This document shows, one piece after another, positions 11,924-24,036 of a stretch of 64,000 nucleotides of DNA. Location of the stretch: assembly GCA_030549495.1 (NCBI GenBank), contig JAUIRK010000965.1, positions 248,001 to 312,000 of the forward strand, given 5' to 3'. The notes under the pieces are model-generated. The model saw nothing but the letters and a program-made list of their open reading frames with translations. It was not told the DNA's origin and ran no database searches. Origin of the DNA: Nectonema munidae. Its lineage: Eukaryota > Nematomorpha > Nectonematoida > Nectonematidae. Both the position numbers and the translations under genes were made by a program. How positions within the stretch are numbered: the first letter of the stretch is position 1; each line of letters begins with the position of its first letter.

Positions 11924-14900
11924 CTATCAAAATTTTAATGTTTTTAATCAGCTTTTCATGTATCTGCTAAATTCTACACAGAGATAATTGTTTAGAAAAT
12001 CGTACAACACAAATAACCAAATGCTGATTTGTGGTAAGTAAAATGAACTTTTAATTCTTTATCCTTAAGTATGTATTGCAGTTATAAAAAATGACATATA
12101 TTAAAAAAAAGTTAAAAGAAAAAAAAGTTTTTGTTTGAAAACGTGAAAAAAACTTTTTATAGTAAAATTACGGAAAAACTCCCCTAAAATATTTTAGTAA
12201 ATATACTAAACAATAAATTTTTTGAAGAAAAACGATAACGCCTTTTTATTTAGACTTTTAATTAATAATAATCTTTTAATTAATAACTTGAATAAGGTTT
12301 AAAAATGAAACATAATTTTATTAAAATAAATGTATTACTAATTCTCAAGTTTGGAAATAACTCGACTTATGCTGTTGTCTTCTTGGATACAGAACAAAAA
12401 CAAAACCATAAACACATTTTTTGTATTTGTTATTAAAAAAGTAAAATGAACAGTAATACACAGAAACAGCTACTGAGATGCATCTTTTGTGTTTACAACA
12501 AAGTGTACCACACAGGTTTCCTGATTTCCCTATCAAATATTTTCTTCAGATCAGATCCAAGGTTTTTTTCACAAAATTAATTATTATATTTTTTAATTTG
12601 TTTTACATCAGTTAAAAAATATAAAACATCTAACGGCTTTTCCATAAAATATACTTCGCTGAAAGGCTATTTATACAAAAATACTGAAATCCTTAAAACA
12701 TTCACGAACAGAACTGCTAAGCAAGAACATTCGGTTCGAATATATTGCATAATGCTTTGCTGGACCATAATTTAATTGTTGATCTTTAGTGAGCCGCGTA
12801 GGCACTTGTTATGAAACTTTACTGGCTCAACTTCCTTTTTTACTGGCCTCTAGTACAGCGTTTTTCATTAATTATATTTGAGTTAATAATATTCGGCTGT
12901 ACCAACTAAAAACCAGTAATGCTTACGATCAATTTTTTCTATGCGTGATTATTTGTCATAAAACGTTGAAGAACATTGTAAATCAAGAATTTTTTTGCGG
13001 AAGTTAACTAAAAGTTCACGTAATGTTATTTTCGCGATCAATCATATATTTTCAAAAGTATCTTCATATGTTATACTTATTTTTCAAATGTCAACTTATT
13101 TCTTGATTTACAGTGTTTAGATTTGAATGTTGCAAAATTAAAAGTTACCCTGCTAAGATGCACGTGGACAAAGTAAGCCCGATGATCAAAGGTGTAGTGG
13201 GGTTCTTTGCTTCGAAGTAGGAAGCCGTGAAGTGGATGACGGATAAAAATAGAAGAGTTAGCGTATACTCTGTTATAAATACGTTTCCTAGGTTGAAATT
13301 CGTGGCATAAATCGTCACTCCACCATTCAGCGCCTCATAATTTTGATAGCCTAGAGATCCCTAAAAATGAATTTGCACATAATTAACACTAAAACGAGAG
13401 AGAAAAATTCTAGTAAAACGACAATGTGGTCAATTTGACGGCAGTATGCAAAACAAAGAATTAGATATAAAAAATAAATAGCATAACCGTGTTATTCAAT
13501 CAAAAATTTATTAAAAACAATTATAACTATAAAAAATCATTATAAACAATTTTTGCAATAAGTAATTGTTTTAACCGAGCACTTTCCACAAGTTGGCTGT
13601 TTGCATTCATCTCATATTTTTGAAGCTTTATTACGACATTTCGAAGTGAAACAAGTATTACGTATAGCTTTAGTTGAACATTCTTCAGTTATTTCTGATT
13701 CCCGCAAATTTATTCTTTCACGTTTTTTTTTGGATTTCAAAGAAGAATCTGCAGAGATATCACAAAGTTCTTCAACTAAATTCAAAATATATGCTAGGCA
13801 AGATATTTCAGAATTGTTTACAAGTTTGTAAAAAATCCAGGAGTTTATCAAAGCAAGATCTAAAATATTAAAACACACAGTTAAAGGCTATCTTTTTGTC
13901 TTTACTTTGGTTGAGTAAGTGCTACACATTTGATCAATGATATCTACGCCGTATTTAGTAGAATTATAATATGTATCTGTTCTTTTTTACTTCTTTGTTA
14001 GTACAAAGAGAGTTATTGTGAAGACTGCTCAGAATTAGAACGACTTTTTTACTTTTTGTTTTGTATGCCGTTAGAGACATATTATTACTAAAGTAAATAT
14101 TTGAAGTAAAAACTGGAATCTTTTTGGCGTACATATTTTCTACTTCAATCCGAACTTCAATGTTCATACAAAACTTGTATAGTCAAAAACCAACTTCTTT
14201 GTGTTAAAAAAATTGTCACACGTAATATTGTAACCTTTTTTTTTTAGCAATAATAGCTTGCTTGACTTTCTTTTTAACTACATATTCGCCAAGAGGACAT
14301 TCGACTCTTTCTTCATCCTTACCAAGATATGGAAAGCCAGAGCACTGGTATTTTGTTTTCATATCAACCGACAGCCAAATTTTTATTCCATATTTGTCTG
14401 GCTTGCTAAGCAAATACTGTGTAAATGGGCATCTTGCTTTTGTTGGGAATAGTTGCTCATCAATGGTAAGTTCGGGATAAGGAACATAAGATCTTTGGCT
14501 ATTTTCTAAAAATAAATACCAAACTTCAGATATAGCAAACATATTTTCTTTTAAACGTAATCTTTGACTTTTAAAATCAAATCTTAAAAATTTTAATATT
14601 TCTTCTAATCTTTCTCACTGAATAATGTCCTTGAAAAATTGTTGCCCCATTTTTTGATCAAAAACTTCTTGATGAAAGTTTTCTTGCTCCAACAGCTCCT
14701 CTGAGTAAACATAAAACCAAAAAAACTTCCAACTCTTCAATTGAAAGATTACATTCCCTCTTTTCTCTATTCGCTTCTTCAATCGTACATTTCCAAATAT
14801 GAAGTAAGATTCTCTCATCAAGTATGCACCTGAATGCAAACGACGCTTGATTACTTATTTCATGATAGGAATAATTAGTTTGACCTTGTTTGGCTTTGAA

Positions 14901-17900
14901 AACGTTTTGAGCCGACGTCCTTCCTTTTACATTACTAATTTTACTCCATTCAGTTCCATCTTTAGCTAGAAATGTACTATAATCTTCAGCTCTAGTTTCA
15001 TATAAAACAGTTATTTCACCATAGCTAGAGTTTTTATCTCTTCACCATCATCAGAAGAAACTTCTTCAGAATCACTTGATTATAACAAGAATATGATTCA
15101 ACTTTAGACTCATGGGATAAAAAAATGATCATCACTTCCTCAAGCTTCTTCGATCATATCCTTCATATATATTGAGGCTTTTGCTGCTGCGATATGAAGC
15201 GGTTTATTCATAAGTAAAGCCAAAGTAAAATATAACAATGTATTGAAACTATCAAAAAGTGCTAGGAAATGGGAAACAAAGAAAGAATGGAAGAAAAAAC
15301 AGAAAGAGACCGCAATATTATAAGTCAAATCAAACTTAGCAGCTCTTCCTGTTATTTTTCCTCTATTTGAAGCGATAAACGTGTCAAATAGAATGATTTA
15401 TAATTTTGTAGTTCTTTTTCATATTTCACGTGCTAAGTGTGTCAAATACAATAATTCATAATTTTATAGCTTCCTCTTTTCCAATTATTCTTTAGAAGTG
15501 ATGAGAATGCCTTATCTAACAGGCCTTTACCATTATATAATGTGCGGTCAAAATGACCTCAATGTCACTTTAGGTATATTGTTAAGTTTTCCTCAAATTA
15601 GACAACATAACCACTTGAATTTTATGCATTTAAAAGAGTCAAATGAATGCAACAAAATCATAAAAAAATGTAAAGATATTTTGAAAATATTAAGAAAACA
15701 GTGGTTAGAAATTTTAAAATACGGCCATTTGACCGCAATGTTGTTTTAGTGAAGGTATTTGATAGAATTTCAAATGAGAAAATTTGGCCTTCTTTGCGTG
15801 ATTTCAGCTCAAAACCATTTCAGGATTATGTTGAAGAATTTAACCATTAAAATTCGACATAACAAATACTTAAACGGATAGAAATTTAAAAAAAGTATAA
15901 CTATTTTTACAATTGAAGATCAGAAAGTCTTTATAAAAAGGTTTCAACATTATTTATTGTTGTATTTTTCCAAGAAATCGTCATATATCATCATATGCTT
16001 ACACATAATAATTAGCGTGAAGAACATTTTTATATTTTAATTACACAAAATTGCTCAAAATATTTTTATTACAACATTAAACATTATCACATAAGTGTTT
16101 ATTAAAATTAAACTTTTGCCGTTCAAAATTACCTGTTTCCAATTTCTAAATTTTGGATCAAATGAAATTTAATGGTTTCTCTACTTCCTCGTTTTCATGA
16201 TAAAAACTTGAGCACTCTAATCAGATATAAAATTGCTTCAATTAGATCAAGCTAGAAAAACATGTCTTTTATAATAAAATTCATTTTTTAGTAATAAACT
16301 GTTATTTTTTAAAGATAAATAAAGATAACATTTCTCGAGAATGCAAAAACAAAAAAAGCTGAATTGCAAAGGTTAAAAAGGAATGCAAAATGTTGCGTTT
16401 GAATTGCAAAAGCGGGTGGAAAGGGAGTAAAAATGATATATATTACATCATGATTGTTTACGCACACTTTTTGCAATGTTAAAATACTTTATGGTTTCTT
16501 TGCGCTAATTTCAGAACCTTCATTATTTAAATTTATGAAAAATTTAGATAGAGATATTTAAAAAACAATTTTCTGAAATAATGATTTATACCTTTGACTT
16601 CTAAATAGAATACTTTTAAAATCGTCATAAAATGAAGAATGTTATGAATTAGTTTTAAACAAACTTACAATGAAAAGTAAAGCACCTAGAAGAGATCCAA
16701 GGAGTTGCATGAAAATGTAGTATGTTCCTTTGATTATGCCAACTTTTCCAGAAATGATGAAAGACAACGTGATTGCTGGATTGAAATGGCCTCCACTATA
16801 TGTAAAAATTTATTTAGTTAGTTAAAAAAAGTTCATAGAATAAACAAAACTTCATGAATTTTACATATATTTCATTTGAAAATAATGAATGACATTCTTA
16901 TCATAATACCTAGTTTTTTTTATATGATATACAATCATTGCGAAAGAGTGTACCCCTGAGACGTCCCAAAGCTTTTACAGAAGAGTTGCGTAATCTTGTG
17001 AAAAATAAGTGAAATAAAAAAAAATAATAATAATAATAATTTGTCATCATTACATTTCTTTATTTAATTTTTATCAAATTTTAATTTCATTATATTTTGT
17101 TTTCTAGCTATTCGCATCTATCTGTATATCTCGTTGGAATGTTAAACCAGATTGGGTTTTGTGCTTGAGTGCAGCAATCAAAACTTTGAAAATTGTGACC
17201 TTGAAACAAAACATTCAGAACACACAAAGAAGCATGCCTTTGTGAATGCGCTCGTCAATAGTGACTCCCCGCTTTTCTGCAGGGAGTGATTGATTGTGTA
17301 GTTAGTGTTACTCATCACTTGTCTATTGAAAGAACTATGTAAAGAGTCTTAAATCCTCAAGTTCTGATTTTCTGCACCCGTACGTTGGTCATCATATAGA
17401 AATGATATTCACGTCTTTGAGATGAAATAAATCGCACTTTGTAAACATTTTTAAACAGCTGAACAAACTGAACATGAGACTTCAAGAGAAGGCAAGGCAT
17501 ATTATATTTTTCAAAACATTATTCTAGCCTTTCTTTCTAAACTCCAGAACTGGAATAGGAAAACTGATTTTCGAAACATCGCTATGTTTGAAAACAGAAA
17601 CAGTTTAGATTGATGAAGGAGTTCCAGGTCCATCTAGATAACTTCCTCAAAGACGAGATTATAAAATTTGGATCATATTTGGTAAGAAATCCATTTTATA
17701 CTGAATTTAATGTCTAGAGCCACAACAAATGATGAAGCATGGCATCGTTGATGAAGCAGTGTCAAATAAAACGATACAGAAGTGTATAACAGAAATGTGT
17801 ACTGTTATTAATGAACCAGTCATTACGGAAGTACAGGACTCAAAATATGGATTTGCAATACAACTGGAAGAATCAACGGACGTGTCAAACTGCGCACAGC

Positions 17901-20900
17901 TTCTGGTATATGTGCGTTATGCTACTAAGGATGCAATTCGAAGTGAATTACTCTTGACAAATGAAATTACAACTACAATAAAAGTAAAAGACGTGTTGGA
18001 GCTTATGAAAACTTTTTAAAAGAAAATGGTCTCTAATGGATCAAGCTAGTAGGTTGCACAACTGATGGGCTCCTGTTATCCTTGGGAGAAAATCTGGGTT
18101 CCAAGCTCGGGTGTAAACAGTATCTCGATCTGTCCCTTCTGTTCACTGTTTCATACACCGATTTGCTCTATCTGCTAAAGTTCTACCTCCCGATATGAAC
18201 ACAAGCTTGAAACTGGTGTTTAAAATGGTAAACTACATTATGACATCTGCCCTAAATAGTCATCTCTTCAAGGTCATTTGTGAGGATATCGGATCAGAAT
18301 ACACGTCATTGCTTTTCATACGGAAGTAAGGTGTCTGTCTGCTGAGAAAGGAGCTGCTTCAGTTTTTCCAAACAAAAAATCATCAAGTTCAGATTCAGAA
18401 GATCCTTTGTGGATTGAGAACAGACCGTTTGGAATGTGTGAGAATGTGACGTCACTTAGGGAGTGGGGAGCCTAGTATTGTATTTGGTCAAGAGATCACC
18501 AAGGATCTCCTGTTGAAAGATGAAATCAGGCGATCGTGATGCACAAACATGCACTTACATTCGGAATCCATTCACTACTATTAACACTGGTGATCTCACA
18601 GTGGGAACTGGTGAACAAGAACTCATCGATTTGCAGTGCGACGAAGGTGAAAATCATAAATTGGCCAACTTCTAGTTAAATGTAAGTCCCTCCTATCGGT
18701 CACCAGTGAAACGCAATTCCTCAGCCTCTCATATTTCCAACGACATGAGAATGCGAACAAGAGTTTTCTACCTTTCTTACAATCAAGTCGAAGACAAGAA
18801 ATCGTTTCCTAAACCCAGAACACAATTTCCGATGTTGTGGGAACATAATATCTCCACGGCTTGCAAAACTGGTAGAAGAAAAGCAACTGCAGCCATCGCA
18901 TTGACTTACGGCTACTTATTGGTCGATAAGTTAAATATTTTGCTTGTTTATGGTTATGCACATGTGCAAATAAATTAAGTTAAGTTTTGTATATTTTTTA
19001 ATTGCGGATTCGTTTACTTGTATTGCATTCATATGTTATTGTGTCTGTTAAGCTTTTAGTACAGTTCTTTTATGGTGAAAAACTCATCGTTAAAGTTAGG
19101 TGGTACGTACCTATAGCATAAGTCCATAAGTGGTACACAGCAACAAAAAGCTTGGGAAACCCTGATCTAGAGGCATTCAAGAAAAATATCAAGATTTTGA
19201 AAATGATTCTTCAGCTTGTGAACTTTTTAAAAAAACAATAATTCAGTTATGTTGCGCTATGTATTAGTCAGCATACAAAGTCAGCATGATGCTTTAACCT
19301 GTCATCGTTCGATTTGCTTGTGCCTACTTGAGCGAGGCTGGATTTTTAACTCTTGTCAAATAAAAACAAGAAATAGAAATTGACTCGATGTACAATGACA
19401 TAAGACCTCAGGCGGATCCAGAGAGAGGGCCTTTCTAACCTGGGCCTAGGCCCCCTATGAAGAATGGCTTCAGAAATTCCCCTTACTGATTTTGCTCTAA
19501 AGCATCCAGACTTGTATGGTAGAGGATTACGTCTATATCATAATAAAAATACCATAATAAAAATACTATAATATAGATATACCATAATAAAAAAGTTACC
19601 ATAAGACGATGAAAAACAAAACTAGTATTTTGTAAAGTCCCCCTCCCCCCTTCTCACATGATTAATTTCTGGATCCGCCACTGCACGAGACTAGTTCTAA
19701 TAAACGTTAAGCCGGGAATTCTACTCAAATTTCGATAGCTGATGTAAATAGCTTTTGAAACTTATTTTGATATTATTTAAAAAACTAGTTTTTCATAAAA
19801 TAAATTAGGACCAATATTCTGATTTAGTTTACTAATAAATAATATGTCAATTCTCAACAATTTTTGGCTATATGTTTCTTTCCTTCTTCACAGAAAATTA
19901 AATCTTAATTCACCCGCTTGGTAGTAGAAGTCTCGAACTTTTATGATGTGAACATAATGGGCCACGAGTGAAAAGCCTTAGGATTCACTCAGAAAGGATT
20001 TTCAAATCATCAATTTTCTTCAATGTTTTATATTTATCTTTATATATAATACAAGATATTTTTCTCTTCAATAGAGGTGATAAACTTTCATGATTATTGA
20101 CATATTCTTAATGTACATAAATAAATAATGTTTGACGTGATAATAATGTTTGCCTGTATAAACTAAATTTCACTAAGCAAAATAAAGTATTAAAAAGTTT
20201 TTTTCATCTTCCCTATAAAAATTGCCCAAATGATTCCAATTATTTTGAGAAACAATTTCAACATACTTTCCTATTTTTCTTTGAAAAGACTTCAAGAAAG
20301 CAAAAATGTAAAATGTATATATATTAATAATTTATAATAATTGTAAAAACTTTTACGCTACAATTTTTCTTCTAGGACTTTTTTGTCTTTTCGTCGCAAG
20401 GTCTTTCCGCTAAAAGACAATTCGGCGAAAGGACAATTTGATTCATCGACAATTCGCACCTATTTTTTGCTTTTAAATAAAATTTATATAAATTAGAATT
20501 TTAATATTTAAAAAATATTCTAATATTTAATCACTAGCCGGTCCCGTGGTCGTTTCTCGCTTCGCTAAAAAAATTTTTTTTTCCGCTAAATAAACTTACT
20601 TTTTTATTACTTAGCTCGTCTACCTGAAAAACTACTTGTGTCGAAAAATGAAAACATTCTTACATAGCATCAATATTAGTTATATAAGAGTAATTAATTT
20701 TACTTTCCTTCGGGAAGCGTAGAAAGATCTTTGTCTGCAGCGACAATTACTACACAAAAATGTCCTACGTCAATAAGACCGCTCGACCAATAGCTTTACG
20801 GCAAAAAGCGCTGTGACGAAAAGTCCTAGAAGCAAGTAATCTTTTTGTGGTATCTTTTACAGATATTATTTAATGCTTATCAATGATTTAGTTCAAATGA

Positions 20901-21182
20901 AATTAGATTGGAAGAATCACCAGTAAAAATTGTATTAGAAATTAATCAAGTGAACAAATTTTTACGAAATAGCAGTATCATAAATATTAGATATAATTAC
21001 CTTACTCCCCCAAAAGACGACACAAGACAAGCTATAGCAAGGCCATGAGCTAAAGCTACCGTCAAGACGGAGTTTCCACTAGACATGCAGCCAACATAAA
21101 TAAAAAACATCGTTCCAACAAATTCCCATAAACCATGAACAAAATTCACAAACAGAATTTTTGGTCTTTCAATCTGTGACAT
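11774..21182 (-). CDS. Aquaporin (MIP family) gene, four exons
   Basis: Four minus-strand exons (21182-21001, 16795-16669, 13360-13149, 11923-11774) join in phase with GT/AG borders. They encode about 224 residues of a major intrinsic protein, a membrane channel for water or small solutes. The frame starts MSQIERPKILFVNFVHGLWE. Loop B has SGGHFNPAITL (first NPA), loop E has GGRVSGASLNPARTFGPA (second NPA with the selectivity Arg), and the last helix is WIYYVSTLLAGTTIGLAY. Six hydrophobic helices are visible. The GGHFNPAITL and ILAGG-VSGASLNPAR wording looks closer to AQP8/TIP-like channels than to glycerol-type ones, but the subfamily is uncertain. The C-terminal tail is unresolved. All three introns are TE-rich. 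No damaging changes were seen in the four exons, so the gene looks functional. Confidence 0.9.
11924..13148 (-). other. Aquaporin intron 3
   Basis: A+T-rich, with no recognised element. A 63-codon minus-strand ORF at 12345-12536 shows no family features. Confidence 0.7.
13149..13360 (-). CDS. Aquaporin exon 3 (helices 4-5)
   Basis: 212 bp, acceptor CATTTTTAG, donor GTAACT. It encodes GSLGYQNYEALNGGVTIYAT and NFNLGNVFITEYTLTLLFLS (loop C and helix 4, with the conserved Glu of helix 4), then FEAKNPTTPLIIGLTLSTCI (helix 5). It begins in phase 0 and ends with GG of a split Gly codon completed by exon 4. Confidence 0.9.
13425..15110 (-). mobile_element. piggyBac-like transposon, broken
   Basis: Minus-strand pieces lie in the order of a piggyBac transposase. 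SDSEEVSSDDGEE (about 15065-15030) is an acidic N-terminus. About 15010-14840 reads FLAKDGTEWSKISN and NVKGRTSAQNVFK. About 14850-14690 gives AFRCILDERILLHIWKCTIE and ELEVFLVLCLLRGA. The 108-codon frame at 14216-14542 has the DDE core stretch YPELTIDEQLFPTKARCPFT with KPDKYGIKIWLSVDMKTKYQ. At 13612-13878 there is LDLALINSWIFYKLVN and a Cys-rich tail. Several frameshifts separate them, so it is dead. GTGGTCAATTTGACGGC at 13424-13440 and GGCCATTTGACCGCAATG near 15723-15740 are possible inverted ends. It sits in aquaporin intron 2. Confidence 0.8.
15498..15745. repeat. Short inverted motif pair near the piggyBac 5' side
   Basis: GCGGTCAAAATGACC (about 15544-15558) and GGCCATTTGACCGCA (about 15723-15737) are inverted relative to each other and resemble the motif at 13424-13440. 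They are probably internal or terminal repeats of the piggyBac relative. An 83-codon ORF across them has no recognisable domain. Confidence 0.4.
16669..16795 (-). CDS. Aquaporin exon 2 (first NPA)
   Basis: 127 bp, acceptor ACATATAG, donor GTAAGT. The first base completes the Ser codon split with exon 1, giving S-GGHFNPAITLSFIISGKVG, then TYYIFMQLLGSLLGALLFI (helix 3). It carries the first NPA box (loop B half-helix). Ends in phase 0. Confidence 0.92.
16957..19164 (+). mobile_element. hAT element, ZBED5/GTF2IRD2-like, broken
   Basis: The right end is GCTTGGGAAACCCTG (19150-19164) followed by ATCTAGAG, which fits the hAT target pattern nTnTAGAn. The left end, GACGTCCCAAAGCTTTT (about 16960-16976), is its diverged inverted partner. 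Coding pieces: a 96-codon frame at 17729-18019 (FAIQLEESTDVSNCAQLLVY), then about 18010-18350 (LVGCTTDGAPVIL, KSGFQARV, VPSVHCFIHRFALSAKVLPP), and the C-terminus near 18540-18905 (VGTGEQELIDLQCDEGENHK, TYECEQ-FST, KSKTRNR). A LNKLNMRLQEK segment at about 17455-17490, which in this family normally follows the catalytic core, here precedes it. Lies in aquaporin intron 1. Confidence 0.8.
19180..19405 (+). pseudogene. Second hAT C-terminal remnant
   Basis: Immediately right of the previous element the plus strand reads CAYLSEAGFLTLVK, a stop, then KQEIEIDSMYNDIRPQ. This is the hATC motif (YLSEAGFSTLVKIKTKNRNR) of a ZBED5-like transposase. It is a separate, more eroded copy. Confidence 0.65.
19409..19683. 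mobile_element. hAT-type MITE, 275 bp
   Basis: Inverted ends CAGGCGGATCCAGAGAG (left) and, on the other strand, CAGTGGCGGATCCAGAAA (right) flank a short non-coding body with C-rich tracts. Flanking 8-mers do not match exactly, so the insertion is old. Confidence 0.65.
20370..20832. mobile_element. MITE with TTCTAGGACTTTT ends
   Basis: TTCTAGGACTTTTTTGTC at 20370-20387 is mirrored by GACGAAAAGTCCTAGAA at 20816-20832. Inside the left end are repeats of the style CGGCGAAAGGACAATTTG, reminiscent of the GGCCGA-repeat family at 40964 and 45224. No coding capacity. Confidence 0.65.
21001..21182 (-). CDS. Aquaporin exon 1 (start and helices 1-2)
   Basis: ATG at 21180-21182. The exon encodes MSQIERPKILFVNFVHGLWE, FVGTMFFIYVGCMS (helix 1 with the conserved Glu just before it), and VALAHGLAIACLVSSFGGV (helix 2). 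The donor follows GTAAG. It ends with two bases of a Ser codon that exon 2 completes. This Met is chosen because it is the only one ahead of helix 1 and gives a short cytoplasmic N-terminus usual for the family. Confidence 0.9.
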
Positions 21183-21784
21183 TGTGTAAGAGGAGTTAAT
21201 GGATCCAACTATTAAAAAAGAGTCAATATGTAAGTTTGACTAGATTAAATATTATTATACCATTTTAAAAGTTATATATTTGTTTCAGATTTACCATAAA
21301 TAGGAAAAAAATGCTTTGATACGTGGACAGAAGTTATAGATGTCCAGATTGTAAATGGGGCTTGTAACCCTTATAGCACAAATCCATCTTTAGACAAAAT
21401 CTTATAATGTATATACAGATCAAATTGTCATTGAAGCGAACCAGAACCTAGTAGACCCAAAACATAGGCCTCTCCTTAACACCACCGCCTACACGAGGTT
21501 GAATAGAAAGAGCAAATGAATTGTTTGAGGAGGCAGAAGTATTTTAATGTCACTTTTATGAAATCAAACGGACCATGATAATAATGCAGAAAATTACACA
21601 CGTATAACTTTTTCTTTTCTCTATAGACAAACTTTTACCAGTGATTTGGGATTTTATAGTTAGAAGCTAAATTTTTGTAATTTTGTTGTCAACTTTTAAT
21701 CATTTGTTTACTTACTTGTTAATTTTTTTAATATTTTTAATTAAAAAATTTACATAGTTAAATCGTTATTTTCCTAATTAGTTG
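21183..21784. promoter_or_regulatory. Upstream region of the aquaporin gene
   Basis: This stretch must hold the 5' UTR and probably the promoter, but no clear TATA/Inr pair can be assigned. Nothing else is recognised. Confidence 0.3.
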
Positions 21785-22250
21785 ATTAAGACATTTAGTA
21801 CGAATGTTCCCAAAGGAAACATAGACGACTTAGGACTTGAAAATTGAGATTATAAGGAAAGACTACATAAATCATCTTTCATACAGGTGCAAACGTAATG
21901 ATATGATCACGGTATTCAATATAATCAACAAATGCATGGACGTAAACTCTATTGTTTTACCTGCTTTTTCTATGAGAAATTCAAGAAACCATGGAAAAAA
22001 ATTTATGAAAACGAGATGCACAAAACATTTTCTCAAGGCCTCATTTTCAAATAGAATTATAAAAAACTGGAATAATCCTCCTAAGCTTGTTGTTGATTCC
22101 CCCTTTTTGCAATCTTCAAAAACCCCACATGATTTTTACCTTTGATTAATTATTTGAACTCATTCACATTTTCATTCTTTTTACACAATGCGATCCTCAC
22201 TAGCTTATCCTTAATAAATTATGCTATGTTATGTTAATAATTAAAAAAAA
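21785..22250 (+). mobile_element. LINE 3' end
   Basis: The plus-strand frame ending at 22145 reads DYINHLSYRCKRNDMITVFN, later SFSNRIIKNWNNPPKLVVDS, the C-terminal region of a non-LTR retrotransposon protein (pattern LxYRRxRGDMIxVYKI ... FSxRVVxxWNxLPxxVV). A stop, a short A+T-rich 3' UTR with AATAAATTATGC and an A-run follow. It is 5'-truncated. Confidence 0.75.
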
Positions 22251-24036
22251 ATTACACTAACTAATTAACACTAACCATATCTAACTGAAAAATAAAAAAA
22301 CAATCTACCAAACTGATTAACTAATCATTAACCTGCCAACTAAATAGTTATTACTACAAAAGCAGTATTTGTGTCAGACTGACTGTTAGACAACAAAGTT
22401 TTTCTTTCTTGAATTGAATGAAAAGTTAGGTGCCTTCCTTGTTGCTTCTTAAAAATGAGACTTTTGTAGATTGGGTCATTTTTTCCTGGATTATATATTT
22501 AACGTATAGGCAAACAGATTTAAAGTTTCAATTTACTTTTCATAATTTTTGACCATTTCCTATGTAAAGTTAGTTCCATTTTTCTTTTAATTTATGTTGC
22601 TATATCAGTATTTGTAAGCTTATTTCTCATAAATCCTCTTGCATAAGATTTTATATCACAAAGTCTTCACACGACACCTTCTCATACACAGAAACGAACC
22701 TTAAACCAAGGATAGAGTAAATACATAACTATTCTTACTTCAAGCTTCTCTTTTCTCATTTTAAGTTCTTCCATTTTTTTTTAAAAAAAAAGTTCCTTAA
22801 TTATTTTTCTTAATACTACTCGTACACTCTCTACCGTGCTATTTTGACTTAACCGCAACTGTATATCTTACAATCTAGCAGTAAAAACGACGAACCAAAT
22901 GCTGAAAAGAAGAAATTTTATGTAAGATGGACACATTTAAAGTAAAAAAACGTACTTAAAATGAAAAAAGACAAATTAAATTAGTAAAATAATGCAAACT
23001 TAAGGTGAAAATGCTTTTTAATACTAAGTCCTCATCAAAACATTAACATATTTTGTACATTTGTTATGGACAAACTTTTAAAAATTGTAACCTTGAATTC
23101 GGTAGCACAATTATATCGCTTTCAAACAAAAAAGAAGATGAACAAGTAATCACTAAAAATGAATAATGCACGTAAAATGCATATTAATAAACGCGGGTAA
23201 ATAAGTTAAAATTGGCGTAATGTATTTCAAATTAAAAAAAATTTCTTACACGACGTTCACTTTTAGAAGACTTTGAAATGAATCAAGTCACGTTGTAGGT
23301 ATTTTTTACGTTATATTTACTAAGCAGTCAAGCATGCTTTTACGCCATTTCAAAGCTAACAGCAGTAATACTGACTTGAAATGTGAGAACCTACTAGTTT
23401 ATTTACACAATATTGTATATATACATACATATTAATACTCAACATTGCTTGGCATGATTTTGCTATTATAAAATTTGTCTAAAGTATATGACGTGTAGAA
23501 ATTGAAAGCTTGCACAGTTAAAATCATCAGAATATAGTTTACTACACCAAAATATTTTCTCTTTATCCATAGGTTTTGTAGACATTAGTATTCATAATGT
23601 CCTTTGCACTTGTGTTAGCTTCCAGGAGTAAAGGTATCGTTGAATGTTTGAATCGGAGAAGGATGGATGTTTTTCAAAAGATAATACTCTGTTTAACACT
23701 GTGTCAGATATGCAGCATTATTCGGTCCAACATGATGATGAATGTACTCTATCTTTTGAAAAATTATCAAGGAAGATGCAGAAGTGTGAAAGAAGCTTGT
23801 CTTTCCGTTTTAATTATATTAGTATCTAAACTTAGTAAGCAAAAAGTATAAACACAAAAAATGCCAACTCATCGATTCAAAATTTAAATTCTAAATTATA
23901 ATTAGGATTAAAAAAGAAATCATTTTCTTAATATCATTTTTTGTATAATTACTAGGAATTGAAAATTTGTTATATCACGTCTTTGCAATATGCAAATTAC
24001 TATATGTTCTTTATACATAATAAATATATATATATA
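22251..24036. other. Mostly unassigned spacer
   Basis: A short stretch at about 22935-23010 (ACTTAAAATGAAAAAAGAC) resembles the 21-bp repeats of the IS630-like element at 49368-52076. Two overlapping ORFs at 23597-23851 follow a TTTATCCATAG acceptor-like site, but their products are not recognised. Imperfect AACT repeats lie near 22250-22350. Confidence 0.45.

Noticed and set aside
14258-14480. Two plus-strand ORFs of 64 and 72 codons
   Set aside because: Shadows of the minus-strand piggyBac catalytic region.
23597-23851. Host exon suggested by two overlapping ORFs after an AG
   Set aside because: No recognisable peptide, competing frames and no clear donor.
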